In this document: in pieces, positions 17,119 to 25,499 of the stretch
Numbering within the stretch: the first letter of the stretch is position 1
Layout: the number at the start of each line of letters is the position of its first letter
Assembly: GCF_000472865.1 (NCBI RefSeq)
Contig: NZ_AXAP01000071.1
Coordinates: 1-41,795, forward strand
Source of the DNA: Bradyrhizobium elkanii WSM2783
GTDB taxonomy: Bacteria; Pseudomonadota; Alphaproteobacteria; Rhizobiales; Xanthobacteraceae
Length of the DNA: 41,795 nt
Direction: 5' to 3'
Notes under the pieces: model-generated
The model's input: the letters and a program-made list of their open reading frames with translations, nothing else
Told to the model about the DNA's origin: nothing
Databases searched by the model: none
Program-made: the position numbers and the translations under genes

Positions 17119-17137
17119 GTATGTTTAATTAGCATAC
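17119..17137. promoter_or_regulatory. Putative MocR operator, copy 4 (mocR / metF-like)
   Basis: GTATG-TTTAATTAG-CATAC, the best-matching copy. It is 16 bases upstream of the mocR start and 94 bases from the metF-like start. Additional half-sites, CATAC at 17100 and GTATG at 17151 overlapping the mocR start codon, surround it. The position next to mocR suggests autoregulation. Confidence 0.7.
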
Positions 17138-17152
17138 AAGCGAGGGAATAGT

Positions 17153-18532
17153 ATGTGGCGACCGCGACTAATCGAGAGCGCCCGCATGAAATATCTCGGA
17201 ATTGTTGAAGCCCTTGAGGCGGATATCAGGTCCGGGCGGGTCGCACGGAGCGACAGGCTGCCGCCGCAGCGAGCCATCGCGGAAGCTCTCGACGTCGATC
17301 TGACTACTGTGACGCGGGCCTTCAATGAGGCGCGCCGGCGCGGGCTCATCGAGGCGCAGGCCGGCCGCGGCACCTTCATCAGAGAGAAACTTGATGGCAA
17401 CGAGCCCGCCGGAGCGGCGCACCCCTTGATCGATCTCAGCATGAACATTCCGCCACAGCCGTCGGAGGTGGAGTTCCGAAAGATCTTTCCGCAGGGGATC
17501 GCCGGCATCCTCGGAAGTCCGCGCGGCCTGCTCAGCCTGCATTACCAGGATAGCAGCGGCGCAGAGCCCGATCGCTATGCAGCCGCAGCCTGGCTTGCGC
17601 ACCGGCTCGAAGGCGTTGCTCCCGACCGGCTCATGGTTACGGGCGGCGCTCAAAGCGCATTGTTTGCCGTCTGCGAACTTCTGCTCGCTCGCGGCGACGT
17701 GCTTCTTGCCGGTGCGATGACCTATCCCGGGCTGAAGGCTGTCGCCGCACAGAAAGGGCTCGTCCTCGAACCCCTCGCAATGGATGAACAGGGGATCGTT
17801 CCAGACGCATTCGAGAAAGCGTGCCGCGAGAAATCCCCCAAGGCGCTATACGTGATCCCAACCATCGACAATCCAACGACGGCGACAATGTCGGAGGATC
17901 GGCGCCATAAGATCGCGGCCCTGGCGCGGAAGCATGGCATCGCCATCATTGAGGACGATCCTTATGCGCCGCTTCGGCCGGAGCGGATTGTCACGGTGGC
18001 GGAGCTGGCTCGCGACCTCACCTGGCATATCGCCACTCTTTCGAAATGTGCGAGCCCCGCTTTGCGTGTTGCCTATGTCGTCGCACCTAATGCTGGGATG
18101 GCGCTTCGACTGGCGGGCGTGTTGCGTGCGACCATCCTCATGGCACCGCCACTCATGTCAGCCCTTGCGACACGCTGGATCGCCGACGGCTCGCTCGATG
18201 AAATCGCGAAAGCCATCAGCGCCGAGAACGCGGTTCGCCAGAAGCTTGCCGCTTCGATCCTGGGTGACGTCAGCTTTGCGGCAGATCCGCACGGGCATCA
18301 CCTTTGGCTACGGTTGCCCACTCATTGGCGCGCAGGCGACTTCGCGGAGCACGCCGATCGTGTCGGTGTATCGATCGTGCCGAGCTCCGCCTTCGCCGTT
18401 GCCGCGCATCCCACTGAGGCCGTGCGTATCTCGCTGGGCGTCGCGCCCGACCGAGGTGCGCTCGAAGATGGCCTCACCCAGCTCGCCAGTCTCATGGCGC
18501 AGCCATCGCTCGCTACCAGAGCCGTCGTGTAG
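17153..18532 (+). CDS. MocR-type regulator (GntR winged helix plus aminotransferase domain)
   Basis: A 459-residue transcription regulator. Residues ~13-80 form a GntR-type winged helix (ALEADIRSGRV, RLPPQRAIAEAL, VTRAFNEARRRGLIEA, GRGTFI). Residues ~95-450 form a class I aminotransferase-like domain with the PLP lysine Lys298 in TLSKCASPALRVAY and the DNPTTATMS and IIEDDPYAPL segments. MocR proteins sense a PLP-bound amine or amino acid and often autoregulate. Start at 17153 has GAGGGA upstream; ATG at residue 12 is an alternative. The NIT4-like nitrilase follows after 19 bases. A ligand such as 3-cyanoalanine or an amino acid derived from it is an attractive guess. Confidence 0.93.
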   Translation: MWRPRLIESARMKYLGIVEALEADIRSGRVARSDRLPPQRAIAEALDVDLTTVTRAFNEARRRGLIEAQAGRGTFIREKLDGNEPAGAAHPLIDLSMNIPPQPSEVEFRKIFPQGIAGILGSPRGLLSLHYQDSSGAEPDRYAAAAWLAHRLEGVAPDRLMVTGGAQSALFAVCELLLARGDVLLAGAMTYPGLKAVAAQKGLVLEPLAMDEQGIVPDAFEKACREKSPKALYVIPTIDNPTTATMSEDRRHKIAALARKHGIAIIEDDPYAPLRPERIVTVAELARDLTWHIATLSKCASPALRVAYVVAPNAGMALRLAGVLRATILMAPPLMSALATRWIADGSLDEIAKAISAENAVRQKLAASILGDVSFAADPHGHHLWLRLPTHWRAGDFAEHADRVGVSIVPSSAFAVAAHPTEAVRISLGVAPDRGALEDGLTQLASLMAQPSLATRAVV

Positions 18533-18551
18533 TTCATAAGGATTGATTACG

Positions 18552-19556
18552 ATGTCCAACGCCATCAAAGCCGCCGTTGTTCAGGCCGCACCTGTCCTCT
18601 TCGACAAGCCGAAGACCTTTGCCAAGCTCGCCAATTGCACGCGCGAAGCGGCCGGTTTGGGGGCGGATCTCGTGGTCTTTCCCGAGGCGTTCGTCGGCGG
18701 CTATCCGAAAGGCATCGACTTCGGCGCGCGTCTGGGCATGCGCAGCGCCGAGGGGCGGGAAGATTTCCGCCGCTACTACGATAGCGCCATCGACCTGCCA
18801 GGACCCGAGGCCACTCGGCTCGGCGAAATCGCGCGGGACAATGGCGTGTACCTCGTGGTCGGTGTCATCGAGCGGGATGGCGGGACGCTCTATTGCACGG
18901 CCTTGACCTACGGATCCAACGGTCGGTTGCTCTTGAAACACCGCAAGCTCATGCCGACGGCGCTGGAACGGCTGGTCTGGGGCTTCGGTGACGGCTCGAC
19001 AATTGGCGTGGTCGAGACGCCGCTCGGCCGCATCGGCAGCGTCATCTGCTGGGAAAACTACATGCCGCTGCTGCGTGCCGCGATGTACGCCCAGGGGGTC
19101 GAGCTTTACTGCGCGCCAACGGTCGATGATCGTGACACTTGGTTGCCCACGATGCGCACCATCGCGCTTGAAGGCCGGTGCTTCGTGATCTCGGCCTGCC
19201 AGTATTTCACGCGTAACGATGCTCCGCGGGACTACGCGCCTGTTCATGGTGACGACCCGAAAACGGTACTTATCCGCGGCGGATCCTGCATCGTCGACCC
19301 GCTCGGCAATGTCCTCGTCGAACCCGATTTCACCGGAGAGGCGATCAAGCTTGCCGAGATCGACCGGCGGGTGATCGTCCGCGGCAAGTACGATTTGGAT
19401 GTTGTGGGTCATTACGCCCGCCCCGACGTATTCAGGCTTTCGGTCGACACGCGACCGAAGCCTGCAGTCGCGTTCAAGGGACAACTGCCCTTGTCGGTCG
19501 TCCAGGAGCTGAATGTCACGACGGAGCCGAATGAGGACGCGCTATGTTCGGATTAA
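18552..19556 (+). CDS. Nitrilase, NIT4 / 3-cyanoalanine nitrilase-like
   Basis: A 334-residue nitrilase with the catalytic triad Glu45 (FPEAFVGGYPKG), Lys132 (LKHRKLMP) and Cys166 (ICWENYMPLLRAA). The segments EGREDFRRYY, TLYCTALTY, RKLMPTALERLVWGFGDGST and ELYCAPTVDD resemble plant NIT4, which acts on 3-cyanoalanine (from cyanide plus cysteine), and cyanide-degrading relatives, much more than the other nitrilase in this window. Expected products are aspartate plus ammonia and/or asparagine. Start at 18552 has AAGGA 9 bases upstream; a TTG nine bases earlier has no spacing for a ribosome site. It sits directly behind mocR, and its stop overlaps the start codon of the cioA remnant. Confidence 0.95.
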   Translation: MSNAIKAAVVQAAPVLFDKPKTFAKLANCTREAAGLGADLVVFPEAFVGGYPKGIDFGARLGMRSAEGREDFRRYYDSAIDLPGPEATRLGEIARDNGVYLVVGVIERDGGTLYCTALTYGSNGRLLLKHRKLMPTALERLVWGFGDGSTIGVVETPLGRIGSVICWENYMPLLRAAMYAQGVELYCAPTVDDRDTWLPTMRTIALEGRCFVISACQYFTRNDAPRDYAPVHGDDPKTVLIRGGSCIVDPLGNVLVEPDFTGEAIKLAEIDRRVIVRGKYDLDVVGHYARPDVFRLSVDTRPKPAVAFKGQLPLSVVQELNVTTEPNEDALCSD

Positions 19557-19722
19557 CGGCGCTCGAGCTCGCCCGTATCCAATTCGGATTCACGATGTCG
19601 TCCCAGATCATCTTCCCGGCGATCACCATCGGTCTTGCGAGCTATCTCGTGGCACTGGAAGGCCTGTGGTTGTGGAAGAAAGAATAGTCTACCGCGACCT
19701 TTATCATTTTTGGAGCCGCGAG
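19544..19722 (+). pseudogene. cioA: Truncated, frameshifted cytochrome bd/CIO oxidase subunit I (cioA remnant)
   Basis: An ATG overlapping the nitrilase stop begins 47 codons that clearly match the N-terminus of CydA/CioA: ELARIQFGFTMSSQIIFPA, then GLASYLVALEGLWLW. A stop follows at 19685-19687. The next family segment, VYRDLYHFWSR, continues in another frame to about 19720, so one base was lost or gained near 19684, and the rest of the gene is gone. The ATGA-like overlap shows that the ancestral operon was mocR-nit4-cioA(-cioB). An intact but distinct bd oxidase starts at 20051. Confidence 0.88.
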
Positions 19723-20050
19723 CGCATGACGGCACGAGGGATAAGCGCGGGAGTTTTCGGTTCCTCACCAGGACGATAAGATTGAGCTGACCATCGGGAA
19801 AAAAGCGGACCTTATCAGTTAGCGTGTCCGCTCCCGATTATTCGCGTTGTGAAGCAGCATTTGGCTGGCGCGCGGATTATCGGCATTGCACGGAAATGGG
19901 TTCCAGATGTCCGGCGGGGTTACGGCCCTGACCGGAATGTCCTAAGCTGCAATGGCGTTTCGTTTAGGTAAGGATTGAAGCCGATACGGAAATATTAAGA
20001 GCGGATGGGAAGCTTTTCGGGCACAGCGATTGCTGCGGGAGGTAACGACG
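19723..20050. other. Non-coding junction between the cioA remnant and cydA
   Basis: About 328 bases in which I see no gene. It carries the join between the deleted cioA and the second oxidase operon, plus the cydA ribosome-binding site GGAGG at 20038-20042. No insertion-sequence end was recognised. It probably contains the promoter of cydAB, unless transcription still comes from mocR. Confidence 0.5.
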
Positions 20051-21451
20051 ATGGACTTAGATCCGGTTGTTCTGTCGCGATTGCAATTTGCCTGGGTGAT
20101 TGGCTGGCACATTCTGCTCCCCGCATTCACCGTCGGTGCCTCTGCGTTCATTACCGTCCTTGAAGGATTTTATCTCACGACCCGGCGCGACGTTTATCTT
20201 CGCGTCTCCATGTTCTGGATCAAGATTTTCTCGATCGCGTTTGGCATGGGTGTTGTGACCGGCGTCGTTATGCCGTTTCAGTTCGGCACCAACTGGAGCC
20301 GCTACTCGGACGCTACCGCAAACGTTCTCGCGCCGCTGTTCGCCTATGAAGGTCTGACGGCGTTTTTCCTCGAAGCTGCATTTCTTGGCGTCCTCCTGTT
20401 TGGACGAAAGCTGGTGCCGCGCTGGGCGCACTTTTTTGCGGCGCTGATGGTGGCGCTGGGCACGCTGTTCTCGTCTTTCTGGATTCTGTCGGCTAATAGC
20501 TGGATGCAGACGCCGGCCGGTTACGAAATCATCGACGGCCGTATCTTTCCGACAAACTGGATGGAAGTCGTCTTCAGTTCTTCATTCCCGTACCGGCTGG
20601 CTCATACGGTTGTGGCTTTCTACATCACCACCGGTTTCGTCGTCCTCGGCGTTGGCGCTTATCTGATGAGGCGGGAACAATTTGCAGAAGAAGGCCGCAC
20701 CATGCTGTCGATGACGCTGTGGCTCCTGACCGCGCTGGTGCCTCTGCAGATCTTTCTCGGCGACCAGCATGGCCTTAATACGCTGGAGCACCAACCTGCA
20801 AAACTTGCGGCCATCGAGGCACACTGGGAGACCGGCCGCCGCATCCCCCTGGCGCTGTTCGCCATTCCCGACGACAAGACCGAAAGCAACTATGCTGCGA
20901 TCGAGGTGCCCTTGCTGGGCAGCTTGATCCTCACTCACAGGCTCGACGGCGAAGTCAAGGGCCTTAAGGACTTTCCCGCTGATCAACGGCCGCCCGTCGC
21001 AATTCCCTTCTTTTCTTTCCGGATCATGGTTGGATGCGGCATGCTGATGCTTGGTATCGTGCTGCTCGGCGGATGGCTGCGCTGGCGTGGGCGGCTCAAC
21101 GACACTCCGCTTTTTCTGCGGCTGTGCCAACTCGCGATGCCCATCGGGTTCATTGCGGTTATCGCCGGCTGGGTGACCACCGAAGTCGGACGCCAGCCCT
21201 GGACCGTCTATGGCCTGTTGCGAACCGCGGAGTCAGTCTCGCCGTCGTTGACGGGCCGTGACGTGCTGATCTCGCTGCTCGCCTATATGGCCGTCTATCT
21301 CGTTATGTATCCAGCCGGATTGTTTCTCATGATCCGCCTTGTCCGCCTCGGCCCGACGCCCACCGCGGAACGAGACGCGGAAATCGAGGCCGGACGTCCA
21401 CAGGCGCCGGTATTGGCCGCGCCGGTGATTTCCGAGGAGAACGTACCATGA
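20051..21451 (+). CDS. cydA: Cytochrome bd-type quinol oxidase subunit I (CydA/CioA)
   Basis: A 466-residue subunit I of a bd-type oxidase, oxidising quinol and reducing O2 in the inner membrane without proton pumping. His20 (GWHILLPAF) and His185 (RLAHTVVAFY) match the haem ligands, and Glu100 and Glu108 match the proton-path glutamates; the FQFGTNW and GWVTTEVGRQPW motifs are present. The quinol loop after GDQHGLNTLEHQPAK is short, as in the cyanide-insensitive CIO subgroup. Start at 20051 by GGAGG with 8-base spacing; the frame is open back to 20030. It overlaps cydB by ATGA. It follows the cioA remnant and differs from it in sequence (LSRLQFAW against LARIQFGF), so it is not its continuation. 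Confidence 0.96.
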   Translation: MDLDPVVLSRLQFAWVIGWHILLPAFTVGASAFITVLEGFYLTTRRDVYLRVSMFWIKIFSIAFGMGVVTGVVMPFQFGTNWSRYSDATANVLAPLFAYEGLTAFFLEAAFLGVLLFGRKLVPRWAHFFAALMVALGTLFSSFWILSANSWMQTPAGYEIIDGRIFPTNWMEVVFSSSFPYRLAHTVVAFYITTGFVVLGVGAYLMRREQFAEEGRTMLSMTLWLLTALVPLQIFLGDQHGLNTLEHQPAKLAAIEAHWETGRRIPLALFAIPDDKTESNYAAIEVPLLGSLILTHRLDGEVKGLKDFPADQRPPVAIPFFSFRIMVGCGMLMLGIVLLGGWLRWRGRLNDTPLFLRLCQLAMPIGFIAVIAGWVTTEVGRQPWTVYGLLRTAESVSPSLTGRDVLISLLAYMAVYLVMYPAGLFLMIRLVRLGPTPTAERDAEIEAGRPQAPVLAAPVISEENVP

Positions 21452-22470
21452 GTCAGGGCGTGATTCAGGTTATGGATTTCGTGCCGATCTGGACGCTGAT
21501 CCTCGGCCTCGCCGTGTTCTTCTACGTGCTCCTTGACGGCTTCGATCTCGGCGTCGGCATTCTTTTTGGCTTGGCGCCGGACACAGCCTCTCGCAATACG
21601 ATCATGAATTCGATTGCGCCGATTTGGGACGGAAATGAAACCTGGCTCGTGCTCGGCGGCCTTGGCTTGCTCGCGGCCTTCCCGCTCGCGTTCGCCATCA
21701 TCCTTCCCGCGGTTTATTTTCCAATTCTCGTGATGCTGCTGGCATTGATTTTTCGAGGGGTGGCGTTCGAGTTCCGCTTCCGGGACGCTGAGCGCAAGAC
21801 CTTTTGGGACCACGGGTTCAGCTACGGATCGGGCATTGCAACCTTCGCGCAGGGCGTGGTTCTCGGCAACTTCATCCAGGGATTTCGAGTCAGCGGGCGG
21901 GTGTTCTCCGGTAGCTCGTTTGATTTCCTGACACCATTCTCGGTTCTGACCGGAATCGCCCTGTTGTTCGGATATGCGCTTCTCGGGGCGGGCTGGCTGA
22001 TCCTCAAGACCCAAGGAGAGCTACAGGACGCCGCCCGTCATCAGGGTCGTGTCTGTCTGATCGGCGTTTTGGCGGGCATCGGCATCGTCAGCATTTGGAC
22101 GCCACTCATGAACCCGGCGATCGCCGCTCGTTGGTTCACGTTTCCGAACATCATTTTTCTGGCGCCGGTTCCGATTGCCACTATCGCTGCCACGCTGCTC
22201 ACCTGGCACGCGCTCGGCAGCCGTTCCGAAGTGCTGCCATTCGTAGGTGGGATCGGCCTTTTCGTCCTTTCATATATCGGGATTGCCATCAGCCTTTACC
22301 CAATGATCGTGCCGTATCACTTCACGTTGTGGGAGAGTGCATCTTCCGACCGGACTCAAGTTTTCCTGCTGATCGGAACGCTCGTGCTCCTGCCGGTGAT
22401 CCTGATGTACACCAGTTGGTCCTATTGGGTATTTCGCGGCAAAGTGCGGGCTGACATCGGATACCACTGA
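21448..22470 (+). CDS. cydB: Cytochrome bd-type quinol oxidase subunit II (CydB/CioB)
   Basis: A 340-residue subunit II with eight or nine membrane helices. Family features include VFFYVLLDGFDLGVGIL, the PIWDGNETWLVLGG motif, FRGVAFEFRFR and GNFIQGF. Its ATG overlaps the cydA stop. CydB supports assembly of the haem-bearing subunit I. No DUF2474 or CydX-like small hydrophobic gene follows; the next ~490 bases hold no hydrophobic reading frame. Confidence 0.96.
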   Translation: MSQGVIQVMDFVPIWTLILGLAVFFYVLLDGFDLGVGILFGLAPDTASRNTIMNSIAPIWDGNETWLVLGGLGLLAAFPLAFAIILPAVYFPILVMLLALIFRGVAFEFRFRDAERKTFWDHGFSYGSGIATFAQGVVLGNFIQGFRVSGRVFSGSSFDFLTPFSVLTGIALLFGYALLGAGWLILKTQGELQDAARHQGRVCLIGVLAGIGIVSIWTPLMNPAIAARWFTFPNIIFLAPVPIATIAATLLTWHALGSRSEVLPFVGGIGLFVLSYIGIAISLYPMIVPYHFTLWESASSDRTQVFLLIGTLVLLPVILMYTSWSYWVFRGKVRADIGYH

Positions 22471-22959
22471 CGTGTTGCGCCCGCGATGGCCAGCCCCGCA
22501 AACAGTCGGGAGCTTCAGTTGGCGCCGCGCACGATGGTCGCGGAGCCAGGTGATGATCCGAACAAGATGCGAGAAGGGCGAGGAGCCATTCTCATGGATC
22601 AGGCATTTTTTTGACCAGCCTCCCTGACTATTGCTTTCTCAAAGAAGGACGATGCGCGCACCGTTCGAAACGCCAAGCGTATCGACAGGTAATTGAACGC
22701 CCGTGGCTGGATTCTGACGCGTGAGAGCCGCAGCCTTGTCATCGAGGCGGTTGGCAGAGGTGTCTTACAGGCCCGTGAACAACTGGAACGGATCAAGGGT
22801 GGTGACTACCGGCCGGATCCAGAAGGCGACCGAGCGGAGCATCAGCATGCAATCCGCCAAAATAGCTCTAAGTCAGCGGCGGAGACATCGTGAGGCTCGC
22901 AACAACGCTTCTCACACCGGCGACAAGCATTGAACGCCGACCAACATTTAGGATGGATA
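22471..22959. other. Interval after cydB with a possible gene scrap
   Basis: No complete gene is seen. A plus-strand frame at 22693-22893 encodes RGWILTRESRSLVIEAVGRG and further charged sequence that looks protein-like, and continues out of frame on both sides. It is probably the remnant of an unidentified gene rather than a functional one. Confidence 0.35.
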
Positions 22960-23688
22960 CTAAGAGTTCTGGAACGGCGAATTCTGGATGTGATCGTAGA
23001 AGTTGCTGTGCCTGTAATTGCGGATGAAATGCGAGCAGATGTCTTCGTTGCAGGTATACACAGTCGTTTCGGGCTTGTGTTCGAAGCCATGAAAGAACGC
23101 TTCCGCGATTTCCTGCTTGAAATTGGCTCGCGGAAACTGGCTCACCACGCTTTTGCGAACGTCTTCAGGAAAGGTTTCGTACCCAATACCAAGCGAATCC
23201 AGGGCCACGCCGTTGTATAGTAGTTCCACTTCCAAGGGCTTGTACGCGGCGATGCCGGGCGTGGTGTGAAGCGCGATCGCATCCCAAGCCGTCTGAATAC
23301 GGGCGGTGGGCACGCCATGACTTTCGAGAAACTGACGCACCGCGTTTGCACCATCGACTTCGAAACGGTCAGTGGCACTACTGAACTTCTTAAGCAAACC
23401 CAAATCGTGGAAGGCAGCGCAGATGAACACAAGCTCCGCGTCGAATTTCTGTCCCATTTGGCGCCCCATCTCGTTTGCCCAGAAGAACACGCGATGGGAG
23501 TGGTTGATCAACACTGGCGTGCTGAATTCCCGCAGTATGCCGGTCGCCTCACGGGTCATTTGGGTGTCCGGAACTCCGGGCTCCACAGACTGAAACTTGG
23601 GCGAAGGAGTTGGTACCGGAAGAATGGTCTTGGGACGACGAAATGTTGACGACTCGTCGATTGAGTTTTGAGGCTTCAATTGGATCAT
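22960..23688 (-). CDS. HD-domain hydrolase, cyanamide hydratase-like
   Basis: A 242-residue metal-dependent HD-superfamily protein. The metal-binding pattern is visible: His63/His65 in NHSHRVFFWAN, His94-Asp95 in AAFHDLGL, and a further His in AIALHTTPGI. Length and these motifs resemble fungal/yeast cyanamide hydratases (cyanamide to urea) and their bacterial relatives. The start at 23688 has GGGAGAG 6 bases upstream; the ORF extends to 23835 without a signal. The first ~45 residues are low-complexity and Pro-rich. It sits convergent to cydAB, so a role against a small nitrile such as cyanamide would fit the locus; family members can have other substrates, so the specific activity is inference. 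Confidence 0.75.
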   Translation of the reverse strand: MIQLKPQNSIDESSTFRRPKTILPVPTPSPKFQSVEPGVPDTQMTREATGILREFSTPVLINHSHRVFFWANEMGRQMGQKFDAELVFICAAFHDLGLLKKFSSATDRFEVDGANAVRQFLESHGVPTARIQTAWDAIALHTTPGIAAYKPLEVELLYNGVALDSLGIGYETFPEDVRKSVVSQFPRANFKQEIAEAFFHGFEHKPETTVYTCNEDICSHFIRNYRHSNFYDHIQNSPFQNS

Positions 23689-24179
23689 CGCTCTCTCCCT
23701 GAGGTATCCTTCGATTGGAACAACCCCACCCACTCTTAGCGCCGGCGATAAAGGAATGTCAGCTCGGTGGACGCACCGATAGCACGATCGCCGCCCATTA
23801 TTCGCACATGGCAATCTCGGCGCGCTCTCGTTCATGGGGCAGCCTAGAGATAACCTACCGCTAAAACTCGAAATGGAAGGTGTGCCGCAATTTTTATTTC
23901 GATCTTACGTGAGTCACGCTGACTTTTTTCAAGAACCACTATAGCCGCAACAGGCCGTATACGAGCCTCAACGAAATTACCCCCCGACGCAGTTTGCAGG
24001 CCGCCCGATGAGCCTCTGAACTTCCGTCTCGACCAAGTGGGGCGGCCCGTCAGGGCGAGTGATGAGCGGTTCCAAAAGCCGCACGCTTTTTACCTGCCAT
24101 TTTCCGTGCAATTTAGACATGCGCGCCTGATGTCGACGATTAGATGACAGCCACGGGAACATCCGAGAGGAGGATCGGC
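23689..24179. other. Divergent promoter region, HD protein / HabA-like protein
   Basis: A 491-base interval without a supported gene. It must hold the promoters for the HD hydrolase (minus) and the membrane protein at 24180 (plus). I saw none of the GTATG-N9-CATAC sites here. Confidence 0.45.
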
Positions 24180-24731
24180 ATGGAAAGCAGGAATCGACAC
24201 CTGATGTGGCATGGCATGTGGCTGTTTCTTCTTGGTCTGCTTACGGGCCTCGCCGAGCAACAGTTTACCAATGTGCGCATGGGGCTCTCGGCGCACCTGG
24301 AAGGCTTGATGAACGGCACTTTCCTGATCGCGTTGGGTGCGATCTGGAGTGCAGTGAGACTGCCGCCATGGGCAAAGACCACGGCATACTGGGCTGCGCT
24401 TTACGCCGGCTACATGAACTGGCTGTTCACAACGCTGGCCGCGGTTTTCGGTACCGCGGCCGACACTCCAGTCGCCTCGGCAGGCCATAGTGGACAACCC
24501 TGGCAAGAAAGTCCTGTCGCAGCCGGATTCCTCAGTGTCGCCGTGATGATCATCGCCTGCTCGCTGCTCCTGCTTTGGGGCCTCTGGCCCACTTCGTTGC
24601 AGTCGAATCTCGATGTTCCAGGCGTTACTCAAGCGCGAAGAAACTATGAGTCAGCAGGCAATGGTCAAAAAGACGGCCCCCGCGCGGCTCTGGCCGGAGA
24701 CCGCGCGAGTGATCTGTCACACAATCGCTGA
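24180..24731 (+). CDS. Hydroxylaminobenzene mutase-like membrane protein (HabA/HabB family)
   Basis: A 183-residue inner-membrane protein with four hydrophobic segments at about residues 10-28, 43-62, 66-90 and 118-140. The sequence FLLGLLTGLAEQQF, then RMGLSAHLEGLMNGTFLIALG, and the later YAGYMNWLFTTLAA resemble HabA/HabB, which rearrange hydroxylaminobenzene to 2-aminophenol, and uncharacterised relatives. AGGAGG 7 bases before the ATG at 24180 sets the start. The last ~45 residues after LLLLWGLWP are hydrophilic and not typical, possibly a read-through into degenerate DNA. No nitroaromatic pathway genes are adjacent, so the substrate is unknown. Confidence 0.7.
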   Translation: MESRNRHLMWHGMWLFLLGLLTGLAEQQFTNVRMGLSAHLEGLMNGTFLIALGAIWSAVRLPPWAKTTAYWAALYAGYMNWLFTTLAAVFGTAADTPVASAGHSGQPWQESPVAAGFLSVAVMIIACSLLLLWGLWPTSLQSNLDVPGVTQARRNYESAGNGQKDGPRAALAGDRASDLSHNR

Positions 24732-25499
24732 AGGAGACACAGGATGGATCCTCCACCAGCGCGATCAAGGTACCAACGCCGACCAAACTATGTGTTGCTC
24801 CCCAAAGTTCCGCAGTTCGAAACGGCTCAGCGCGGGACGCCCGGCACCGGCTTCAACCGCACCACGCGCGTGCCGTCGGTGAAGACGGCGACCACCACGA
24901 TGTACCCGAACAGCGACACCTCGGCGAGCCGCTCGGGCTGTATGTCCAAGAGAACTTCCGTAGTGCTTGAAGAAGAGATCAAGCTTCACGGGTTCGCCGG
25001 TGTCCCGCCGGAACAGTTTTTTCCGAGGCTGGCCGCCACCGCGAGGCGATGGTGGCCGCCGTGTGGACATCCGTCGCCTTGGCGATGATCTCGCCAGCTT
25101 CGTCAACGATGATTTTCATGCGCCGCCTCCAATGCAACGCGCCGGTCAGCGCAGCCGCGATGGCACAAAATCTATCCTCCTATTCATGAAGATCTCGGCT
25201 TCCGTATTCGATATGCGCCAGATCGCCCAGCGCCTTGCGTGCCAACCCGCAGAAGACATAGCCAGGATTGCGCGATGCCAAATGTCGTGGGGGCTGCCGT
25301 CGCGCGTTCCCCGCATTTCCTCACGCTTGGCCGTAGGATGGTCTTTCGAGACCGCTGACGCCGTCTACACCTATCAACGCGCCATCACTCCTTTCTTCTG
25401 GGCAAACTACCTCCCGGTCAAGCTAGGAGCCGAACAGTTGTACCTGACGGGGCTACGGGACACGACGGGCGCACTGTTTCCGGCGATGCCGTTTACCGG
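24732..25499. other. Degenerate DNA, possible small pseudogenes
   Basis: No intact gene. On the minus strand an ATG at 25119 with GGAGG upstream starts MKIIVDEAGEIIAKATDVHT, and another frame nearer 24827 encodes PERLAEVSLFGYIVVVAVF and a stop; together they look like one small frameshifted gene (24827-25119). On the plus strand a frame from 25186 includes VYTYQRAITPFFWANYLPVK, perhaps a DUF1254-like fragment. Neither can be named with confidence. Confidence 0.35.

Noticed and set aside
18534..19484. Minus-strand frame of 316 codons opposite the NIT4-like nitrilase
   Set aside because: Antisense shadow; the plus strand has the complete nitrilase triad.
22471..22640. Small oxidase subunit (CydX or DUF2474) after cydB
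   Set aside because: I looked for a short hydrophobic frame; the only ATG frame here is hydrophilic.
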